In this document: in pieces, positions 26,668 through 34,635 of the stretch
Layout: every line of letters starts with the position of its first letter
Position numbering within the stretch: the first letter of the stretch is position 1
Assembly (NCBI RefSeq): GCF_900110245.1
Contig: NZ_FOCZ01000005.1
Location: 620,001 to 684,000 of the forward strand
DNA from: Niastella yeongjuensis
GTDB lineage: Bacteria > Bacteroidota > Bacteroidia > Chitinophagales > Chitinophagaceae
Direction: 5' to 3'
Length of the DNA stretch: 64,000 nucleotides
Program-made: the position numbers and the translations under genes
The notes under the pieces: generated by a model
What the model was told of the DNA's origin: nothing
Database searches by the model: none
Seen by the model: only the letters and a program-made list of their open reading frames with translations

Positions 26668-28362
26668 TTAAAGGGTCTTACTGTCAAAATACCGTTGGCA
26701 TAAGGTCCTGTCTTCCCCGTACACATCGTTATAAAAGCGAATACCTCCGTTCTTTTCCTCACAGGTAAAATACCTGATAAAAATGGGTACTCTGGAAAAA
26801 CCGGCCACATAATGCTTTTCTTTCCTGTTTATCCAGCTCCGCAGGGTGTCGGGCGGAAACCGCAAGGTGTCATTTCTCACCAAAAAATCGGCCAATTTCA
26901 TAAAATCCTTAATTCTTACACAACCATGACTCAAAGCGCGGTTCTCCTTTGAGAATAACCAGCGGGCATTGGTGTCGTGCAAATAAACGGCGTATTTATT
27001 GGCAAAGTTGAACTTCAACACACCCAATGAGTTATCATCGCCCTGCCGCTGTTTTATCAGGAAGGGGAAGTAATTTTTGTTATACTTTCCCCAATTCAGG
27101 CTATCGGGGTTCAGCACATTATCATTGTTGTCGACCACCATCAGGTTCTGTTTATTCAGATATCCCGATGGGTTGGCCTTGATCCTTGGTAACATTTCCT
27201 TGAAAATGATGCTGTAAGGGACCGTCCATTGCGGGTACGTAATAAAATTCACCACATTCGAGGTCAGCAATGGCGTTCTTGTTCTTGGCTGCCCAACTAT
27301 AACGTTCGATTCCATCACCACCACATTCGAATCTACGATCTTCATGCTGTAGGCTGGAATGTTCACCCAGATATAAGTAGCTGGCATTGAATCTGGTAAT
27401 AACTTATACCGGTCGAGCGTGATGGCTATTCTTTTAAATTTTTCCCAGCTGGTGTTGTTCAGGGCATTTACGGTATTGGAATTCAGCTTCCCCGTTTCCG
27501 GCAACCCCTTGTCACGCTGGAATTTACCGATCACCAGTTTCATGGAAGTGGTATCCAGGTAATCATAAGGCGAATTGAGCAGCCCCTCTTCAAACAGCCT
27601 TTGCTTCAGGTTGTTGATGTAATCCCCCGAAGTCTGGGCCGGGTAAGGGATGTACGTATATTTCCTCAGGGTATCCATTGATTGCAGGAAGTTCTTCAAC
27701 CCGTATTTCAATGAATCATAGCCCTCATGTTTGGGCTCCAGGGAATGCATTAAACCGGCTACGTTCTTATATTGGCAAAGCGTATCGAACAAATTGAGAT
27801 AGCCGGTCAGGGTCAGCGTGTCTTTGCGCAGGGTTACACTGTCGAAAGGCAGGCGGCCTTTGTGCAGATCGGCCATTATTCTGAAAAATGCATCGGTGAG
27901 CAACAGTTCACCCCGCGACCATAAGGCCGCATCTTTCTGCGCCTGGGTATCCAGTGCGGTTTGGGTGCGAATGTTCTTTAAAACGCTGTAATGATAGTCT
28001 GCAGGAAATAAACCATATTCAGTGGCATGGCCGATAAAATCAACCAGTGAGTCGCTCAGCGGCAGCCATTTATCCTGGCTGCTCCATACAGGTCCGTAAC
28101 TTCTTTTTTGATAAATATCGTTTACGAGGGAATCTTTTGTCAGGTGCATGGAATCGTTCAGCACACCATTGCTGGCCAAAATAAATTCAAGGGAGGTTTG
28201 AATGTTCCGCTCAATGCTGACATTCAATTCCTTTGGCTGTTCTACAATGTCTTTGGCTTTAGGCGCCGGGGGTTTAGCTGTTCTTCCACCGTGGCAGGCA
28301 GCAACTATAAGCGCTACAATTAACAAACACCCATGCAGGCCTGAAATAATACCTTTTTTCAT
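26668..28362 (-). CDS. L,D-transpeptidase lipoprotein (YcbB/LdtD-like)
   Basis: Envelope enzyme of 564 residues. A lipoprotein signal ends at Cys23 (VAAC); a long N-terminal scaffold with a YkuD_2-type region follows, then a peptidoglycan-binding domain (FQRDKGLPETGKLNSNTVNAL, about 290) and the YkuD catalytic domain with LSHGCVRI, where Cys481 is the nucleophile. Such enzymes form 3-3 cross-links or anchor proteins to peptidoglycan. It heads a cluster with the RlpA-like gene and faces a D-Ala-D-Ala dipeptidase gene 77 bases away. Confidence 0.92.
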   Translation of the reverse strand: MKKGIISGLHGCLLIVALIVAACHGGRTAKPPAPKAKDIVEQPKELNVSIERNIQTSLEFILASNGVLNDSMHLTKDSLVNDIYQKRSYGPVWSSQDKWLPLSDSLVDFIGHATEYGLFPADYHYSVLKNIRTQTALDTQAQKDAALWSRGELLLTDAFFRIMADLHKGRLPFDSVTLRKDTLTLTGYLNLFDTLCQYKNVAGLMHSLEPKHEGYDSLKYGLKNFLQSMDTLRKYTYIPYPAQTSGDYINNLKQRLFEEGLLNSPYDYLDTTSMKLVIGKFQRDKGLPETGKLNSNTVNALNNTSWEKFKRIAITLDRYKLLPDSMPATYIWVNIPAYSMKIVDSNVVVMESNVIVGQPRTRTPLLTSNVVNFITYPQWTVPYSIIFKEMLPRIKANPSGYLNKQNLMVVDNNDNVLNPDSLNWGKYNKNYFPFLIKQRQGDDNSLGVLKFNFANKYAVYLHDTNARWLFSKENRALSHGCVRIKDFMKLADFLVRNDTLRFPPDTLRSWINRKEKHYVAGFSRVPIFIRYFTCEEKNGGIRFYNDVYGEDRTLCQRYFDSKTL

Positions 28363-28439
28363 TTTTATTGATCCTGGTTATCCGGTATAAAGTTTAGTAT
28401 CTTTTCACTTCTTAACCAATTGCCTTTAAACCGGTCGCA

Positions 28440-29162
28440 ATGTTATACAAAATAGTGTTTAAGCTCGGTATTTACCTAATGGTGGTTTCGTTTTTTTTCC
28501 ACGCCACAACCTGCCTGGCGCAAACAACAACTGTTAGTAAATACGGTGTGTCGCTTATTAATAAACCAGCTGACTATCAACTAACTGTACGCAATGATTC
28601 TGCCAAAAAGATGGTGGAATTGCTAAAGTTGATCCCGGGTTTGGTATACGATCTGCGATATGCGACAACCAATAATTTTACCCACTTACAACTATACGTT
28701 CCGGCCACCCGTTTCACCTTTTTACGGTTACCTGCCGCCCGGGCCCTGGCCACTGTGCAAAAGGAATTGAATTCCCGTGGGTATGGCCTTAAGATCTTTG
28801 ATGCCTACCGGCCCTATAGCGTTACGGTAAAATTCTGGGAGCTGATTCTGGATGAACGGTATGTGGCCAACCCGGTAAAAGGGTCAGGACATAATCGCGG
28901 ACTGGCGGTTGATTGTACGATCATTGATTTAAAAAGCCGTCGGGAGCTGGATATGGGAACCGGCTTTGATAATTTCAGCGATACGGCCCATCACAATTTT
29001 ACGGCCTTACCAGCCGCTGTGCTGGATCACCGGAAACTATTAAAGGAAGTAATGGAGAAACATGGGTTTAATAAACTGGATACAGAGTGGTGGCATTTCT
29101 ATTGGAGCAATGATCGGGGATATGAGGTGCTTGACATCCCTTTTGAAGAACTCGTTAAGTGA
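28440..29162 (+). CDS. D-alanyl-D-alanine dipeptidase (VanX/DdpX family)
   Basis: Zinc dipeptidase of 240 residues, exported (hydrophobic N-terminus to about residue 27). The metal and catalytic motifs are intact: GHNRGLAVD (His151, Asp158) and EWWHF (Glu216, His219), with the arginine block DAYRPYSV. It should cleave D-Ala-D-Ala from cell-wall turnover. With an L,D-transpeptidase next door it is more likely a wall-recycling enzyme than glycopeptide resistance, since VanH and VanA are absent. Confidence 0.9.
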   Translation: MLYKIVFKLGIYLMVVSFFFHATTCLAQTTTVSKYGVSLINKPADYQLTVRNDSAKKMVELLKLIPGLVYDLRYATTNNFTHLQLYVPATRFTFLRLPAARALATVQKELNSRGYGLKIFDAYRPYSVTVKFWELILDERYVANPVKGSGHNRGLAVDCTIIDLKSRRELDMGTGFDNFSDTAHHNFTALPAAVLDHRKLLKEVMEKHGFNKLDTEWWHFYWSNDRGYEVLDIPFEELVK

Positions 29163-29171
29163 GTGGTGAGT

Positions 29172-29203
29172 TCCCGACTTTGTCGGGATGCCGGGAATCG
29201 GCA
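29172..29203. repeat. Two short hairpins between converging genes
   Basis: TCCCGAC-TTT-GTCGGGA (29172-29188) is followed at once by TGCCG...CGGCA (29189-29203). There is no T-run, so this is more like an interspersed palindromic repeat than a terminator. Confidence 0.5.
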
Positions 29204-29206
29204 TGA

Positions 29207-29512
29207 TCAGTTGCGCGTGGTAAATTTCTCCGTTTTCTCATTTCCCGTAATATCTCCTTCGCTACGGATCTGGATCTGCAAATTAGCAATCCACTCAGAA
29301 CAACCCTTCTCGTATAAGAATTCATTCACCTGATGGATCACCCGCATCACTTCTTCGTAAGTGCCTTCCAATACGGTTGCAAAAGGTGTTACTTCATGTT
29401 TGATGCCTGATTGCTGTATGATGGCAATAGCGTCATCAACCCACAGGTAAGGATGTTTATCCAGTACAATGGGTACTATCTGTATAGAAGCATTGATTAT
29501 GTGGGTATGCAT
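29207..29512 (-). CDS. DUF77 / YqgV-like thiamine-binding protein
   Basis: Small cytoplasmic protein of 101 residues in the MTH1187/YkoF-like family, which binds hydroxymethylpyrimidine or thiamine. NASIQIVPIVLDKHPYLWVDDAIAIIQQSG, THEVTPFATVLEGTYEEVM and a C-terminal strand are typical (each in outline). The start overlaps the aroC stop by one base (TGATG), so it is probably translated by coupling and is the last gene of the aromatic cluster. Its link to aromatic synthesis is unclear. Confidence 0.8.
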   Translation of the reverse strand: MHTHIINASIQIVPIVLDKHPYLWVDDAIAIIQQSGIKHEVTPFATVLEGTYEEVMRVIHQVNEFLYEKGCSEWIANLQIQIRSEGDITGNEKTEKFTTRN

Positions 29513-30507
29513 CAGACTACTCTTTTAATGCGTTGTTCCAATAACATCAGATCGGTCAATACCATGGCAGTTACTGCTTCCAGTACTACCGGAACACGCA
29601 AGGCAATACACAGGTCGTGACGGCCTTTTACAGAGAAGGTATCTACTTCGCCCGTATTCCAGTTCAGCGTTTCCTGCTCTTTAGGCGTAGAAGCAGTTGG
29701 CTTTATGGCAATACGGAATACCAGTTCATTGCCATTGCTAATACCACCCACTATACCACCAGCATGATTGGTGCGGGTTGTACCATTTGTATCAATGATG
29801 GCATCATTGTGTTCCAGGCCAAACATCCTGGCTGCGGCAAAACCAGTCCCGAATTCAATACCCCGCACTGCAGGGATCGCAAATACGGCATGACTGATCA
29901 ATGATTCGGCTGAATCAAAAAATGGTTCGCCCAGTCCTTTAGGTACATTGGCCCGGCATTCTACAATACCACCAATGGAATCTTTGGCATCGATGGCTTT
30001 TTGTAATCCTTTTTCCAGGTCCTTTTCACCACCGATCTCCAGAATGTTGGCGGCAACGGCGATGTTCTGATACTGCAGCAGTTTTTTGGCAATTACGCCT
30101 ACTGCTACCAGACATACGGTTAACCGGCCGCTGAAATGACCGCCGCCGCGATAATCCTCATACCCGCCAAACTTGTCGTGGGCTACAAAATCGGCATGAC
30201 TGGGGCGCGGGAAGTCGCGCAACTTCTCATAATCGCCCGAACGCGTATTCTTGTTCTCAAAGATGATCGTGATGGGAGCACCGGTTGTTTTGTTATTGAA
30301 CAATCCGCTTTTAAAAATAGGCAGATCGTCTTCTTTACGCGGCGTGGTCCCTTTTTGGGTGCCTCCTTTACGACGCTCGATGTCTACCAGGAAATCCTCC
30401 ACAGTCAATGGCAACCCTGCCGGGCAACCATCAATATTCACGCCCACACTTTCACCATGCGATTCACCAAATATGGCCACTTTGAATATGCGTCCGAAAC
30501 TGTTCAT
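29512..30507 (-). CDS. aroC: Chorismate synthase
   Basis: Last enzyme of the shikimate pathway, turning EPSP into chorismate with reduced FMN. The 331 residues contain the family signatures FGESHGESVGVNIDGCPAGL near the N-terminus, RPSHADF, the GGHFSGRLT block, GIEFGTGF and the FMN-binding RTNHAGGIVGG region. It is at the short end of the family range. The downstream gene overlaps its stop codon; aroA lies 135 bases upstream, separated by a word-repeat (CAGGTTACAGG type). Confidence 0.95.
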   Translation of the reverse strand: MNSFGRIFKVAIFGESHGESVGVNIDGCPAGLPLTVEDFLVDIERRKGGTQKGTTPRKEDDLPIFKSGLFNNKTTGAPITIIFENKNTRSGDYEKLRDFPRPSHADFVAHDKFGGYEDYRGGGHFSGRLTVCLVAVGVIAKKLLQYQNIAVAANILEIGGEKDLEKGLQKAIDAKDSIGGIVECRANVPKGLGEPFFDSAESLISHAVFAIPAVRGIEFGTGFAAARMFGLEHNDAIIDTNGTTRTNHAGGIVGGISNGNELVFRIAIKPTASTPKEQETLNWNTGEVDTFSVKGRHDLCIALRVPVVLEAVTAMVLTDLMLLEQRIKRVV

Positions 30508-30519
30508 TATAGTACAATA

Positions 30520-30640
30520 TCTACTTTAATTAATATGCTTTGCGATACAACCTCAAACTGTGATTTTACTTTCTGTTTCAGGTTACAGGTTTCATGGCTG
30601 ATAGATTGTATTCCCCTGTAACTTGCAACCTGCAACGCCT
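30520..30640. repeat. Word-repeat element between aroA and aroC
   Basis: TTTCAGGTTACAGGTTTC (about 30575-30592) is mirrored by CCCTGTAACTTGCAACCTGCAAC (about 30615-30637). It is the same style as the element at 16253-16340 and would make an imperfect hairpin in the aroA-aroC transcript. Confidence 0.55.
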
Positions 30641-30642
30641 TG

Positions 30643-31926
30643 TTACTTAGACGAAACCGGTTTCTTCACAACAGCACCTAATGCCTGAATATGCTCATAA
30701 AAATCCGGATACGATTTATTGATCGCCTGAGCTTCGCTGATCACGGTTTCGCCGTTTGCTTTCAGGGCTGCTACCGCGCAGGCCATCGCAATACGGTGGT
30801 CGTGGTGTGAATGCACGGCCGCACCTTTTAATCCATTGCCGCCTTTTATCAGCATCAGGTCATCCTGCAGTTCTATTTCTACGCCCATTTTGCCAAACTC
30901 TTCCTGCAGTGTAAGCGCCCGGTTGCTTTCTTTATGGGTAAGCCGTTTAACGCCTTCTATAACAGTAGTGCCCTTGCAATAAGCAGCCAGCGCTACCAGT
31001 GGCGGAAACAGGTCAGGACATTCAGTTGCATCAAATTGAAATGCTTTTAATGCGGCAGGTCCTATCTCTATCTGTTCAGACTGAATAGAGATCCTGGCGC
31101 CGCTTGCCTGTAAGGCTTGCAACACTGCACGATCAGCCTGGGTTGATTGAACGTCCAATCCTTTTACAACTATGTCACCCGCAATGGCGCCGGTAACCAG
31201 TAAAAAGGCAGCACCACTCCAGTCGCCTTCTACCGTATAGGTAATGGTCGAAGCAGCTGGTTTGGCAGTTCCGGTAAAATGGAATTGTTCATAATTCCGG
31301 TTCTCCACTTCCCAGCCAAACTGTTTCATTACCGTTAAGGTAAGATCGATGTAGGGTTTGCTTTTGAGATTGTTCACCGTAATGGTTACATCTTTTGCAT
31401 TGGACGCAGCATAACCGAACAGTAAGCCAGTCAAAAACTGCGAGCTCAGTGAACCATCGATCGTAATATTTTTTGGTTGCAGCGGACCTTTCACCTGCAG
31501 GGGCAGTTTACCTTCTTTTGAAATGATCTCCACTCCCAGTTGCGGCAATACTTCGTCAAAGAAATCCATGGGGCGGGTAACCAGGCTGCCTTCCCCATTA
31601 ATGGTAATGCGCTTATCGCTTAAAGCGATGATGGGGGTGAACATCCGAATACCCAAACCGCTCTCGCCGCAATTCACGGCATCACAATCAGCACTAACAC
31701 CACCGCCGGTAATCTGTAAAGAACCATCGTCGAGTTTCTTTACTATGGCGCCCATGTCCTGGATAACACCCAGGGCTGCTTTATCGTCGTTTGAATGACC
31801 GGGATTGCGAATGATGGTGGTTCCGTTGAAGAGTAAAGACGCGGCACATCCCCGTTGCATAGAGCTTTTGGAGGCGGGCGCCTGAATGGAACCTTTTATT
31901 TCTGATGGTTGGATGGTTACTACCAT
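30643..31926 (-). CDS. aroA: 3-phosphoshikimate 1-carboxyvinyltransferase (EPSP synthase)
   Basis: Shikimate-pathway enzyme of 427 residues joining PEP to shikimate 3-phosphate. Two-domain EPSP synthase motifs are in order: APASKSSMQRGCAASLLF near the N-terminus, GNPGH-type loop IRNPGHSNDDKAALG, GEGSLVTRPMDFF, SSQFLTGLLFG, EGDWSGAAF and the C-terminal HHDHRIAMACAVAAL. The usual catalytic Arg, Lys and Asp blocks are visible. Part of the minus-strand aromatic cluster; 51 bases separate it from aroB and contain a GTTGAC/GTTAAC word repeat. Confidence 0.95.
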   Translation of the reverse strand: MVVTIQPSEIKGSIQAPASKSSMQRGCAASLLFNGTTIIRNPGHSNDDKAALGVIQDMGAIVKKLDDGSLQITGGGVSADCDAVNCGESGLGIRMFTPIIALSDKRITINGEGSLVTRPMDFFDEVLPQLGVEIISKEGKLPLQVKGPLQPKNITIDGSLSSQFLTGLLFGYAASNAKDVTITVNNLKSKPYIDLTLTVMKQFGWEVENRNYEQFHFTGTAKPAASTITYTVEGDWSGAAFLLVTGAIAGDIVVKGLDVQSTQADRAVLQALQASGARISIQSEQIEIGPAALKAFQFDATECPDLFPPLVALAAYCKGTTVIEGVKRLTHKESNRALTLQEEFGKMGVEIELQDDLMLIKGGNGLKGAAVHSHHDHRIAMACAVAALKANGETVISEAQAINKSYPDFYEHIQALGAVVKKPVSSK

Positions 31927-31977
31927 AAAATTAAAAGTTGACCAGTTAACCAGTTGATCAGTTAACCGGTCAACTGA
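31926..31977. repeat. GTTAAC/GTTGAC word-repeat between aroB and aroA
   Basis: Variants of the 9-mer AGTTAACCA/AGTTGACCA occur four times in about 45 bases and end in CCGGTCAACTG, giving partial self-complementarity. It is the B-type word of the composite repeats found near 45.7 and 47.8 kb. Confidence 0.65.
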
Positions 31978-32997
31978 CTAAAGTTCATTAATAATTGTCT
32001 CTAACTTCGTCATAGGTATTGACTGTACAACGCCCCTACCTATCTTTTCCAGCAACACATAATTCATATCTTTTTGCTCGCGCTTTTTATCCATCTTCAA
32101 CACCTCAAATGCTTTGGGTTTATCGAAGTTGGCGAGCGTGGGCAATCCATATTGGTCAAGCACGTTTATCACGCGCTCACTGTCTTTAAATTTCACCAGC
32201 TGTTCAGAGATCTGGCAGGCGGCTGTCATGCCGATGCTGATGGCCTGGCCGTGACTGAGCTCATACATATTTTCAATAGCATGTCCCAGGGTATGGCCAA
32301 AGTTCAGCAGGCGCCGTTCGCCTTTTTCAAACTCATCAGCCTGCACTACGGTTGATTTTATCTCTGCATTGCGGCGAATGAGTTTGGCCAGTGCCGGTTT
32401 ATTTTTCTGGTAATGGGTGAGTTTGTTCTTTTCGAGCTCTTTGAATAAAGACAGGTCTTTTATACAACCATGTTTTATGATCTCGGCAAAACCATTCACC
32501 CATTCCTGTTTGGGCAGTGATTTTAAAAAGCTGTAGTCGTACAATAAAAACTGCGGCTGACGAATGGTGCCTACCAGGTTTTTATAAATACCTACATCGA
32601 TGCCGTTTTTGCCACCGATAGAGGCATCAACCATAGCCAGGATGGTAGTAGGTACAAAGCCACATTTTATGCCGCGCATGTACACGGCGGCCACATAACC
32701 GGTAATGTCGGTAACAACGCCACCGCCAATACCTATGAGCCAGGTGCTGCGATCGGCTTTGAATTCTATCAGTTGTTCAATGATAGAATCTACCGTGGCC
32801 TGCACTTTGTATTCTTCACCCGGCTTCAGGGTAATGCAATTCCAACCCTTCAGCTTTTTTTTATGGGCCTGAAAAACGTGTTCATCAGTGATCAGTACCG
32901 CGTGTTCCCGGCCAACCATTTTTTCCAGTTTGGAAAAGTCGGCATCGAAATAATAGTTTACGGTGGCTGATGAAAACCGGTAAGTTTTTGTTTGCAT
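31978..32997 (-). CDS. aroB: 3-dehydroquinate synthase
   Basis: Second shikimate-pathway enzyme, 339 residues, NAD- and metal-dependent. It shows GIGGGVVTDITGYVAAVYMRGI, VPTTILAMVDASIGGKNGID, GFAEIIKHG and the zinc-binding stretch ENFGHTLGHAIE-like LLNFGHTLGHAIENM (all in outline). The gene ends 51 bases before aroA and starts 9 bases from the stop of a Y1 transposase-like gene that interrupts the cluster. Confidence 0.95.
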   Translation of the reverse strand: MQTKTYRFSSATVNYYFDADFSKLEKMVGREHAVLITDEHVFQAHKKKLKGWNCITLKPGEEYKVQATVDSIIEQLIEFKADRSTWLIGIGGGVVTDITGYVAAVYMRGIKCGFVPTTILAMVDASIGGKNGIDVGIYKNLVGTIRQPQFLLYDYSFLKSLPKQEWVNGFAEIIKHGCIKDLSLFKELEKNKLTHYQKNKPALAKLIRRNAEIKSTVVQADEFEKGERRLLNFGHTLGHAIENMYELSHGQAISIGMTAACQISEQLVKFKDSERVINVLDQYGLPTLANFDKPKAFEVLKMDKKREQKDMNYVLLEKIGRGVVQSIPMTKLETIINEL

Positions 32998-33006
32998 ACA
33001 AGCTAA

Positions 33007-33435
33007 TCAAATCTGAATTTTCTGAAACACTTCCAGCTCACTTTCCAGCGTCTTCGTTTTATGATGTTCTTCCTGTTTTTCAAGATAGTCCAACACCTGT
33101 TTTATACCACTGGGGCTTACACTCAAAGCAGCGAACCCTTCCTCCCACTCAAAATGGCTCTTGATGAAATTGCCATCATTGATCCAGGCGGATGAATCGG
33201 TACGAATGCTTTTCATGATCTGCGCCAGGTTCTGTGTTGGCATCATTTGCACCACTATATGCATATGGTCGTCTGTGCCATTCACCGACAGCACATTGAT
33301 CCCATTTTCTGTTGCATGCTTTTTTATATGGGCAAATAAAACAGTACGAACAGGCTTGGTCAACAAAGGCTCTTTGTTCTTTACACAAGTGATTACATGA
33401 ATGAACAAATACACTTTGCTGGTTTGGCTATTCAT
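33007..33435 (-). CDS. Y1 (IS200-like / REP-associated) transposase domain protein
   Basis: Single-strand DNA HUH endonuclease of 142 residues. The metal-binding pair His57-x-His59 (DDHMHIVV) and the nucleophile Tyr117 (VLDYLEKQEEHH) are present, so the active site looks complete. Length fits TnpA/RAYT-like proteins. There are no left and right element ends, target duplications or tnpB gene; it is packed between aroB (9 bases) and DAHPS/CM (14 bases) in the same direction. It may be a domesticated or RAYT-type gene rather than an active insertion sequence. Confidence 0.85.
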   Translation of the reverse strand: MNSQTSKVYLFIHVITCVKNKEPLLTKPVRTVLFAHIKKHATENGINVLSVNGTDDHMHIVVQMMPTQNLAQIMKSIRTDSSAWINDGNFIKSHFEWEEGFAALSVSPSGIKQVLDYLEKQEEHHKTKTLESELEVFQKIQI

Positions 33436-33449
33436 ATTTACAGTCTTTA

Positions 33450-34538
33450 CTAGCTGTTCATGATCTTATTCTGGTGGTTAATGCTCTCCATGTGTACAGC
33501 ATCAAAATATTTGGTGATGAACTCTTTGCTGAGGTTCAGTTTTTCACCTTTCTGGAATGCTCTTTCCAGGATCTCGTTCCAACGGTTGGTTTGCAGAATG
33601 GTGATGTTGTTGTTCTTTTTGTACTCACCTATTTTTTCTGCTACTTTCATCCGCTGACCCAGGATCTGCATCAGTTCATCATCGAGGTGATTGATCTGCT
33701 GACGCAATTTCTCTAATGCGGCGTGATATTCGTCGGAGTTTACATCTTCTCTACGCCATGTGATGGCACCGATCATTTCGCCCAGTTTTTCAGGGGTGAT
33801 CTGTTGCTTGGCATCGCTCCATGCTTTGTCTGGATCGATATGGCTTTCGATGATCAAACCGTCCATATCCAGGTCAATGGCTTTTTGAGCTACATCGAGC
33901 AGAATATCGCGGCGACCACTAATATGTGAAGGATCGTTGATCATTAATAACTCCGGATTGCGGCGTTTCATTTCGATAGCCAGGTGCCACATGGGCGCAT
34001 TCCGGTATTCGGTATTACCATAAGAACTGAATCCGCGGTGGATCAAACCTATTTGTTTAATACCTGCTTTGGCTACACGCTCAACAGCGCCAGTCCACAA
34101 TTCCAGATCAGGATTGATAGGGTTTTTGATCAACACGGGTACATCAACACCACGTAAAGCGTCTGCTACTTCCTGTACGCTGAAAGGGTTCACCGTAGTA
34201 CGGGCGCCAATCCAAAGTACATCTACATCAAAGGTCAGTGCATCTTCTACCTGTTTTGCAGTAGCTACTTCTACTGTTACGGGTAAACCGGTGATCTTTT
34301 TTGCCTGTTGCATCCAGGGTAAACCTTTGGTTCCAATACCTTCAAAGCTACCAGGACGGGTACGTGGTTTCCAGATACCGGCACGCAGCATATCTACTTT
34401 CCCTGTCTTTGCCAGGCGGGTAGCGGTTTCCAGCACCTGCTCTTCTGTTTCGGCACTGCAGGGTCCACTGATAATGATCGGGCGCTTTTTCCATACCTGT
34501 TGCACGGTTTCTTTCATGGTTGTCGATGTTTGTTGCAT
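33450..34538 (-). CDS. Bifunctional DAHP synthase / chorismate mutase
   Basis: Fusion of 362 residues catalysing the first shikimate step and the chorismate-to-prephenate branch. The N-terminal type I-beta DAHP synthase (about 15-260) has PIIISGPCSAE, MLRAGIWKPRTRPGSFEG, RGFSSYGNTEYRN and a late NDPSHISGRRD-like block. The C-terminal AroQ chorismate mutase (about 270-355) has LRQQINHLDDELMQILGQRM and VAEKIGEYKK. The arrangement is typical of Bacteroidota. It is placed in the cluster after the helicase gene; an alternative start at residue 8 (Met) is possible. Confidence 0.95.
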   Translation of the reverse strand: MQQTSTTMKETVQQVWKKRPIIISGPCSAETEEQVLETATRLAKTGKVDMLRAGIWKPRTRPGSFEGIGTKGLPWMQQAKKITGLPVTVEVATAKQVEDALTFDVDVLWIGARTTVNPFSVQEVADALRGVDVPVLIKNPINPDLELWTGAVERVAKAGIKQIGLIHRGFSSYGNTEYRNAPMWHLAIEMKRRNPELLMINDPSHISGRRDILLDVAQKAIDLDMDGLIIESHIDPDKAWSDAKQQITPEKLGEMIGAITWRREDVNSDEYHAALEKLRQQINHLDDELMQILGQRMKVAEKIGEYKKNNNITILQTNRWNEILERAFQKGEKLNLSKEFITKYFDAVHMESINHQNKIMNS

Positions 34539-34547
34539 ATTGTATTT

Positions 34548-34621
34548 AAGTTGATAAGTTAAAAAGTTTACTTGTTTGACAGGGCTGCTGCCGGTTCGTT
34601 AACCTGTTAACTTATCAACTT
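34548..34621. repeat. 15-bp perfect inverted repeat between helicase and DAHPS genes
   Basis: AAGTTGATAAGTTAA (34548-34562) and its exact complement (34607-34621) flank a 44-base loop. The words (AGTTAAC, AGTTGAT) belong to the B-type family. It is not a classic terminator, as no T-run follows. Confidence 0.65.
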
Positions 34622-34635
34622 GTTAACAGGCTTAC

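Noticed and set aside
28440-29162. Vancomycin-resistance vanX
   Set aside because: No vanH, vanA or vanRS genes nearby; the context is peptidoglycan remodelling.
33007-33435. Complete IS200 element
   Set aside because: Only the transposase-like gene is present; no hairpin ends or accessory gene could be found in the 9- and 14-base flanks.
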